Of a DNA stretch of 43,709 nucleotides, positions 37,214 to 43,709 are shown piece by piece. Position 1 is the stretch's first letter; each line of letters starts with the position of its first letter. Both the position numbers and the translations under genes were made by a program. The stretch comes from Nitrososphaeraceae archaeon (GTDB lineage: Archaea > Thermoproteota > Nitrososphaeria > Nitrososphaerales > Nitrososphaeraceae). The DNA lies in the NCBI GenBank assembly GCA_022545895.1, contig JAKEIK010000055.1, positions 1 through 43,709 of the forward strand, written 5' to 3'. A model generated the notes under the pieces. That model searched no databases. It had not been told where the DNA came from and saw nothing but the letters and a program-made list of their open reading frames with translations.

Positions 37214-38617
37214 CTATTTCACTCTACAAACTATTGATATGTCATTTACATTTGTTCCTGTTTTATGAGTAACAATTACTGATTTCAATTTCTTGAATAA
37301 AGTGTAACTGTCATGTCTGCGCAGATATGGGGATAAATCCAGATTTTGTTTGGAAATCTCTGACATAGTTTTAGGAGTAACTATTGCTCCTGCGGCATTC
37401 GAATTGCCATCAATTCCATCAGTGCCCAAGCATAAAATTGTGAAGTCCTTATTGGTCCATGATTTAAATTTTACTGCAGCAGCAAGAGCAGCTTCGTGAT
37501 TCCTACCACCCCGTCCACTTATTTTGGTACCCAATTCTACTGTTGTTTCGCCTCCTAGAACGAATGCGTATGGTACCGATGGAGGCAAGAAGTCATCAAC
37601 GAGTTTATGGAGGAAATAACCATGGTTCAACGCCTTTCCCATAAATGATGAACCCAGATACATAGTTTTAATGCCTTGGCTATTAAGATACGAAAACACA
37701 CTCTTACAGGCAACTGCGTTACTCCCAATAAGAATATTATGTACTTTCTTGAACACAGGATCAGAAGGTTTTGGTGTATCTTCAATTTTTCTTCTGATTC
37801 CCTCATCAATTATTTTCATAACAGATTTTAAAGCAAATTTCCCACTATTCCACAATTTGTATTTTTGAAGAACCAACTTTGCATCATGGAATGTCGATTT
37901 GTCTGGGGCAGTTGGTCCAGAAGCAATTATGTCTATTCTATCATCCACTACATCAGACATTATCAAACTTATTAAAGTACTTCCCTTTCCAAGAATTTTA
38001 GCCAGCCGTCCTCCCTTTATTGCCGATAGGTGCTTTCTTATGATATTGATCTCATCAATTGAAGCACCAGATGCTAATAATGTAGAAGTAATCTTTTGCT
38101 TTTCTGCCAGAGTGATTCCGTTCATTGGTAGCGGCATCAATGCGGAGCCGCCTCCTGAGATTAAGACAAATACTAAATCATTACTAGTTACGTTATCCAG
38201 TACTGATAATATTTTCTTGGTGCCTTCTAGCCCATTTTTATCTGGCAACGGATGTCCTGCATGTGTAATAGACAGTATACTCCGTCTTGTACTTATATCA
38301 TATGGGATAGTGATTGCACCACCACTAACTCTACCCCCAAGAATATGTATTACCGCCTCAGACATGCCTGCTGTCGCTTTACCAGCACCTACTATGTAAA
38401 TCCTATCGAATAGCGACAGATTAAATCCTTTAGATCTACAGTCAACATCGTTTATGCATAATTCTGATCCAGTTAATTTCATACTATTCTTGACAAGCAA
38501 AAAAGGATCAACTGATTTTAAAGCCACTTCAACAGCCACAAGAGCAATTTTAAGGGATTGAACACCCGAATTTTGCTTCAACAAAAGACGTTTGTTGTGA
38601 ATTGCCGCAGTAGACAT
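37214..38617 (-). CDS. glycerate 2-kinase (MOFRL family)
   Basis: VGAGKATAGMSEAV, ISGGGSALMPLP, GGRNHEAALAAAV, LGTDGIDGNSNAAGAIV. Confidence 0.9.
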   Translation of the reverse strand: MSTAAIHNKRLLLKQNSGVQSLKIALVAVEVALKSVDPFLLVKNSMKLTGSELCINDVDCRSKGFNLSLFDRIYIVGAGKATAGMSEAVIHILGGRVSGGAITIPYDISTRRSILSITHAGHPLPDKNGLEGTKKILSVLDNVTSNDLVFVLISGGGSALMPLPMNGITLAEKQKITSTLLASGASIDEINIIRKHLSAIKGGRLAKILGKGSTLISLIMSDVVDDRIDIIASGPTAPDKSTFHDAKLVLQKYKLWNSGKFALKSVMKIIDEGIRRKIEDTPKPSDPVFKKVHNILIGSNAVACKSVFSYLNSQGIKTMYLGSSFMGKALNHGYFLHKLVDDFLPPSVPYAFVLGGETTVELGTKISGRGGRNHEAALAAAVKFKSWTNKDFTILCLGTDGIDGNSNAAGAIVTPKTMSEISKQNLDLSPYLRRHDSYTLFKKLKSVIVTHKTGTNVNDISIVCRVK

Positions 38618-38935
38618 ACATTTAGGTATTTAAGGAACGGTTTTATTAATGCGATGTAGCGTTAACGTAGATTTTGTTAGAATCATCTTGCTGCTACAAC
38701 TCCATTTTTCACTTTTCAGAGAATACCTGATCAAACTTGGAAAAAATTCAAGTTCTGGTCGGAAATCATAAAATGTATTTAACAAAATTACATCGGATAG
38801 TCTTAGAAACACGTATTTATTATAAAAAGACATTAAAACATTTAAAAATAAATGGAAAAAATTTAAGTATCGCTCTAAAAATTTTCCTGAAAACATTAAT
38901 CAATATTAGGAACAATATTCACGTAGTCAAATGAA

Positions 38936-39286
38936 GTGGTGGTAGATCTTGTTCTAAGAGGTAAGGTTGGTAAGACGGGCCTAATGTACGTGCCATACTA
39001 CGGAAAATCTCGTGCATTCATTTCTAACTACAAATCGTGGAAAAAATATGAAACAGAAGGAAAGACGTCAGCTATCGCTACTTCTATCATAAGTCATGAG
39101 TCAATTCATTTAACCCTAAACAAATTTTCACTTACGGCCTCAGCAAAATTAGATAACTTGTTTGGACGATCTAATTCGTGGGAGAATTATTCACATGGAC
39201 TGGGGGACCTAGGCAATTTTGTATCCAGATCACTAAGTAATTATGATGAACGAAAAAGCAAGAAAGCTAGGGTAAAAAGGAGATAA
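38936..39286 (+). CDS. small HExxH-motif protein (putative minimal zincin or remnant)
   Basis: 116 aa from GTG; IISHESIHLTLNKFSLTASAKLDNLFGRSNSWENYSHGLGDLGNF. Confidence 0.5.
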   Translation: MVVDLVLRGKVGKTGLMYVPYYGKSRAFISNYKSWKKYETEGKTSAIATSIISHESIHLTLNKFSLTASAKLDNLFGRSNSWENYSHGLGDLGNFVSRSLSNYDERKSKKARVKRR

Positions 39287-39296
39287 TAATCTATAA

Positions 39297-39725
39297 ATGG
39301 AGTTACAAAAGGATTTCACTACTATGGGTGTTTATTTTACACCAAAAGATGTTAATAAAATCCTCCTAGAAATACAAAAACAGTTTTCACAGATCATCCT
39401 ACTTAGGAATAAGGTAATTTCTTTACAGGAAGATTTACAAAAAATAACCAATGAAGGATCAAAATTAGGTACCTTTATTGCAAAAAAACAAGAATTAAAC
39501 AGGGAGGTATCCAGGCTTTATAAAGAGATAGAAGGACTAGAAAAACAAGGCATAATGATAAAAAGTGTTGATGACGGCTTATTGGATTTTCCGTCTCTGC
39601 GGTTCGATGAAGAGGTTTGGCTATGTTGGAAATATGGAGAAAGCGAGATAAAATTCTGGCACGGGAGGGACGAGGGATTTATGGGACGAAAACCACTCGC
39701 CAGCGCCAGCATTATAGAACCTTAA
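39297..39725 (+). CDS. DUF2203-like protein
   Basis: YFTPKDVNKILLEIQ N-terminus, coiled coil, and C-terminal DGLLDFPSLRFDEEVWLCWKYGESEIKFWHGRDEGFMGRKPL. Confidence 0.8.
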   Translation: MELQKDFTTMGVYFTPKDVNKILLEIQKQFSQIILLRNKVISLQEDLQKITNEGSKLGTFIAKKQELNREVSRLYKEIEGLEKQGIMIKSVDDGLLDFPSLRFDEEVWLCWKYGESEIKFWHGRDEGFMGRKPLASASIIEP

Positions 39726-39997
39726 TCATGCGTTTACAACGAAATCGTTGATGTCGTGTGCACTTCATTTAATGTAACTTCCATAATTACAAAGCCATTA
39801 CGTTCATACCAATAAGAACGTTTGAGTATTGTATTAAAAGTGTATAATTGTATCGATGTGCAAGCACAAACTAGTTATAGAATGGTTCCCCAGACTCGAT
39901 GATTCTAGGCTATTGTTAAAAATGATTGGCTTTCATTCACAAGATTTAAATCGCATAATTAGAGTTGATATAAAGATATTCGTGGTAGTCAATATTA

Positions 39998-41437
39998 ATG
40001 CCTAATGACATCCTGAGATTTGATAAAGGTCGAGATTATTCGATTCACTTAAAAAAGCTGGATACAAAAAAAAATCCATTTGATCTATTTAAAAAAATTT
40101 ACAGAAAATATGCGCGTGCATTTATGCTGGAGTCATTGACGGGTCCTCGGGAATTATCTGAGTTTTCCATAGTTGGTTTCGATCCTGAGATAATAGTCGA
40201 ATGTGATTTCCAAAAATTTTGGGCCACGGATCGAGAAGGATTATTGGTGTATGAAACTGAGGTTAACGATCCTTTAAAACAACTAAAAAGTATAATGCCA
40301 ATAGTTACTAATGATAGATACAGATTTATTGGCGGAGCAGTAGGCTATGTTAGCTACGATGCAATTCGGTTTTGGGAATTTCTACCACCAATAAAAAAAT
40401 CGGCGGCTCAGTTTCCTCTATTCAATTTTGGAATTTATTGTGATGGTTTATTATATAGTCAAGAGAAACGAGAAACTTATTACTTCTATATTGGGAAAAA
40501 ATCAAGACTCCCTGAAATAGAAAGGGTCATATGTGACAATGAAAACGAAGAAAACGAAGAACAAGAACGGATTTCCTATTCCAAACCAAGAAGTGAAATA
40601 GACAAGTACGGGTTCATGAAAAAAGTAGAAAAAGCAAGAAAACATATCTATAATGGCGATATATTTCAGGTAGTTCTTTCAAGAAAATTTAGTTTTCTTC
40701 TTCAAGGAGATCCATTGATCATCTACCAAGAGCTTCGGAAGATGAATCCTTCACCCTATATGTACTTCCTAAAGCAAGACAAAAATTATATCATAGGTTC
40801 TAGTCCCGAAATGCTTCTACGCAGTAATTCCAGAAATGTTGAGACATTTCCTATAGCAGGAACAAGGCCCGTAACTAAAGACGAAAATATTAACAAGAGG
40901 TTACGATTTGATTTGTTAAACGATGAAAAAGAAATCGCAGAACATACGATGCTTGTTGATTTGGCCCGTAATGATTTAGGCAGGGTATGTAAGTTTGGAT
41001 CTGTCCTAGCGAAAAAGTTGATGATCGTAAAGAAATTTAGTCATGTCCAACATATTGTGTCGCATTTGGAAGGATCACTAGACGAAGGGAAAGATTGTTT
41101 TGACGCCTTTAAGGCTCTTTTCCCAGCTGGAACTGTGACTGGGGCACCCAAAGTTAGGGCTATGGAAATTATAGATGAATTGGAACCATCTCGACGTGGT
41201 CCTTATTCGGGAGCTGTAGGATATTTTTCCTTCAATAAATCATGTGATTTCGCAATAACAATACGATCGTTATTCGTGAATAGTAATAACGCATATGTCC
41301 AAGCTGGCGCTGGTATTGTTATGGATTCTATACCTGAAAAAGAATGGAAAGAAACTCTTCACAAGGCTAAGGTGATGTTTTCAGCACTTCACCTAGCAAG
41401 TATGGAGAATGGCAGTAGGAAACGGGCCAGAACTTAG
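39998..41437 (+). CDS. trpE: anthranilate synthase component I (TrpE; PabB-like alternative)
   Basis: FPIAGTRPVTKDE, FKALFPAGTVTGAPKVRAMEIIDELEPSRRGPYSGAVGYFSF, AGAGIVMDSIPEKEWKET. Confidence 0.9.
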   Translation: MPNDILRFDKGRDYSIHLKKLDTKKNPFDLFKKIYRKYARAFMLESLTGPRELSEFSIVGFDPEIIVECDFQKFWATDREGLLVYETEVNDPLKQLKSIMPIVTNDRYRFIGGAVGYVSYDAIRFWEFLPPIKKSAAQFPLFNFGIYCDGLLYSQEKRETYYFYIGKKSRLPEIERVICDNENEENEEQERISYSKPRSEIDKYGFMKKVEKARKHIYNGDIFQVVLSRKFSFLLQGDPLIIYQELRKMNPSPYMYFLKQDKNYIIGSSPEMLLRSNSRNVETFPIAGTRPVTKDENINKRLRFDLLNDEKEIAEHTMLVDLARNDLGRVCKFGSVLAKKLMIVKKFSHVQHIVSHLEGSLDEGKDCFDAFKALFPAGTVTGAPKVRAMEIIDELEPSRRGPYSGAVGYFSFNKSCDFAITIRSLFVNSNNAYVQAGAGIVMDSIPEKEWKETLHKAKVMFSALHLASMENGSRKRART

Positions 41438-41502
41438 TAATCTTGGAAGACATAATTGGGAATACATTCTTCCTACAGTTGATAACCATTTATGCTTAGT
41501 TT

Positions 41503-42336
41503 TTATACTATTTTGAGCTTTTCTGGATCAAATGAATGGGAATTATACCAATTGTAAAAGAAATAGTCATGAGCCCATTCGTGGAAAAAATTTCCTGTTT
41601 CACCATAGCTACTGCAAAACATTTCGTTCATGTCGGTCTCTCCACGCGTAGACGGAAACATCACCAACGCATCTCTTTCATTCAAGACCACCGCAACGCT
41701 AATCTTCTTGATCATTTTCCTTTCAATAAGCCCTCGCTTTAACAAATCATTGTAGCTAATATCTCCCAGTAGTTTCATGCCGGCTTTGGGAACCTGTGCA
41801 TTTTCAGGCAAGATATATTTGAATACGACTTCATGCTCCCTAACCATCGGTATGACTGTTTCAATCAGATCATGCGTCACCTGAGGTAGCATACCATAAA
41901 TATATTCACGTGATTGTCTGTACATTTCTTTTATACGCTCAATAACAGCAACCCAACCTCGAATGATTTCACCATTACTCAATGCTCCTATCCTTTGAAT
42001 AAATTTCATTGGCATGTCGCCGAAGGTATGATCGGAGAAGTAAAGTCTATTTTTCGATAAGAAATCAATCGAAGGGATCTGTCTAATAATAGTACTTCCA
42101 AACGTTGTCAGAGAAAATACACCACTTGATTTTTTTTCAATTAGTCCAGCTTCCATAAGTCTGTTCAAATTTCGATGAACTTCTTGCATAGTGACTCCCA
42201 ATTCCTTTGAAAGCCCAGCTAAGTTCAGCTTTTGTCTATGTAAAGAATGTATTATCTCTAATCGCTGAGAGTTAGATAATTCAACGAAGATCTGTTCTGC
42301 ATCATCAAATGTTGATTCCAAATTAGTCATTATCAT
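41503..42336 (-). CDS. winged-helix transcriptional regulator with C-terminal effector-like domain
   Basis: LSNSQRLEIIHSLHRQKLNLAGLSKELGVTMQEVHRNLNRLMEAGLIEKKSSGVFSLTTFGSTI; C-terminal sensor-like region. Confidence 0.82.
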   Translation of the reverse strand: MIMTNLESTFDDAEQIFVELSNSQRLEIIHSLHRQKLNLAGLSKELGVTMQEVHRNLNRLMEAGLIEKKSSGVFSLTTFGSTIIRQIPSIDFLSKNRLYFSDHTFGDMPMKFIQRIGALSNGEIIRGWVAVIERIKEMYRQSREYIYGMLPQVTHDLIETVIPMVREHEVVFKYILPENAQVPKAGMKLLGDISYNDLLKRGLIERKMIKKISVAVVLNERDALVMFPSTRGETDMNEMFCSSYGETGNFFHEWAHDYFFYNWYNSHSFDPEKLKIV

Positions 42337-42372
42337 TTAATCAGGATCTCTTTTATAAGTTAGATGTGATCA

Positions 42373-43506
42373 TTGGCGATCTTAAACAAAAATTTCGAAT
42401 GGGATTCATTCGCAATATCTATTAAACACAAAATTTTGATAATCCTCACTATGAGAATGAATTATGCTAAGGCAGGCGTTGACCTAAAGAAAATTAGGAA
42501 TCTCCAGTCTCAAATAGCAAATGCGATATCTAGAACTTATATCGCTAGTACTGGATGGAAGGTATTGTCAGGTTTCGGACATTATGCGGCTCTAATAGAA
42601 ATTGGTTCAAGGATTATGGCTCTTCATTCTGATGGAGTGGGTTCAAAAATACTAATTGCACATTTAATGAAAAAGTATGATACCATTGGGATAGATTGTA
42701 TTGCGATGAATGTTAACGACATAATTTGCGTCGGTGCGATGCCAATAGGATTCTTAGATTATATTGCACTGAGTTCTCCTGACCCTAATTTAGTAAAAGA
42801 AGTATTTAGAGGTCTTTCAAAGGCTGCAAAGCAATGTGGTATGGCTATAATTGGCGGTGAAACTGCCATAGTTCCTGATCTACTGCATAAAATTGACTCT
42901 ACTTCATTTGATTTGGTAGGTACAGTTTTTGGTATTGTTAATAAAAAATCGTTAGTGTTAGGCGAAAAAATCAAAGAAGGCGATGTGATACTCGGTGTAG
43001 AAAGTAGTGGACTACATTCTAATGGGTACAGTCTAGCTAGGAAAGTACTTCTATCAAAGTATAAAATGAACGAAAGCGCGCAATTTATCAAAGATTCAGT
43101 GGGAGAAGAGCTACTCCGGCCGACTAGAATCTATGTAAAACCGATTAATGAACTTCTCAATACTGCTAGGATATCTGTCCATGGCCTTGCTCATATAACA
43201 GGAGGCTCTTTTACAAAGCTTTCAAGACTTAGTAAAAAAGTAAATTATAAGTTGGATAATCTTCCAGAGCCCAAAGGAGTATTCAGGCTAATAATGGAAG
43301 ATGGTCACATTCAGCCACGCGAGATGTACTCCACTTTTAACATGGGTATCGGCTTCTGCATAATACTGTCAAAATCTTCCGTAAACAATGCTAAAGTCAT
43401 ATTTAAAAGAAATAAGATGAAATGCACACAAATAGGCCTAATCGAGAAAGGATCAGGCCAGGTCAAAGCAGTCTTGGATGGTAAACTGCTAGCACTCGAA
43501 CCTTGA
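42373..43506 (+). CDS. purM: phosphoribosylformylglycinamidine cyclo-ligase
   Basis: HSDGVGSKILIAHLMKKYDTIGIDCIAMNVNDIICVGAMPIGFLDYIA; GGETAIVPDL; real start probably the internal Met of MRMNYAKAGVDLKK. Confidence 0.93.
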   Translation: MAILNKNFEWDSFAISIKHKILIILTMRMNYAKAGVDLKKIRNLQSQIANAISRTYIASTGWKVLSGFGHYAALIEIGSRIMALHSDGVGSKILIAHLMKKYDTIGIDCIAMNVNDIICVGAMPIGFLDYIALSSPDPNLVKEVFRGLSKAAKQCGMAIIGGETAIVPDLLHKIDSTSFDLVGTVFGIVNKKSLVLGEKIKEGDVILGVESSGLHSNGYSLARKVLLSKYKMNESAQFIKDSVGEELLRPTRIYVKPINELLNTARISVHGLAHITGGSFTKLSRLSKKVNYKLDNLPEPKGVFRLIMEDGHIQPREMYSTFNMGIGFCIILSKSSVNNAKVIFKRNKMKCTQIGLIEKGSGQVKAVLDGKLLALEP

Positions 43507-43709
43507 ACAAATAATACAAGGAATCTTTCAATAGTTTTTGGAATGCTTGAAATGAATACAAGCCTGGGTGGACTTGATGAGTAGGGAAGAATTCAAATAG
43601 CATGATAATACGACTATTCAGGCTGTAATCCCTGAACCTATAAGGCGCCATCTATCACCGATTCTTCTGCTTATTGCGACTCTACTCTTCTCTAGCATGC
43701 ATACTGGCC

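Noticed and set aside
37899-38399. 166-aa plus-strand ORF antisense to glycerate kinase
   Set aside because: Shadow ORF of a gene with clear MOFRL-family motifs.
43618-43709. Minus-strand frame open to the window edge (…MLEKSRVAISRRIGDRWRLIGSGITA)
   Set aside because: Could be the end of a gene outside the window, but only 29 codons are visible.
1-43709. CRISPR array, tRNA/rRNA, prophage, insertion sequence or defence island
   Set aside because: Looked for spaced repeats, tRNA T-loop signatures in gaps, and transposase/integrase motifs; none seen by eye. A tRNAscan-SE/Infernal run would be needed to exclude intron-containing tRNAs or C/D RNAs.

Overview
The window reads as ordinary AT-rich archaeal chromosome, most likely from an ammonia-oxidising thaumarchaeote (Nitrososphaeria; possibly Nitrosocosmicus- or Nitrososphaera-like, inferred only from gene content and protein flavour). 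It is dominated by housekeeping genes: queC-queE-folE (deazaguanine/archaeosine precursor), a small zinc-ribbon protein, RFC small subunit, GINS-MCM, a nucleotidyltransferase/left-handed beta-helix protein, a Hel308-type helicase, a D-2-hydroxyacid dehydrogenase, a WecA/MraY-like transferase, a geranylgeranyl-reductase-like flavoprotein, spt5, rpl11, thermosome, rpo3-rpl18e-rpl13-rps9, glyA, an FNR-like oxidoreductase, an HYR-domain protein, three wHTH regulators, an aldo/keto reductase, aroD, a UbiA prenyltransferase, birA, a Cache-type histidine kinase, glycerate 2-kinase, a DUF2203-like protein, trpE and purM. I found no rRNA, convincing tRNA, CRISPR array, intact transposon or prophage, and no multi-gene operon that I would call a new system. 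The items most worth a second look are small: a proline/serine-rich ORF built from two DNA-identical 105-bp repeats plus a partial third; a short HExxH-containing ORF with a possibly disrupted N-terminus; two Cys-rich mini-proteins (48 and 39 aa) too short for the ORF track; decayed coding remnants in long intergenic gaps (one reminiscent of the C-terminus of a PTS EIIA domain); and several strong intergenic hairpins.
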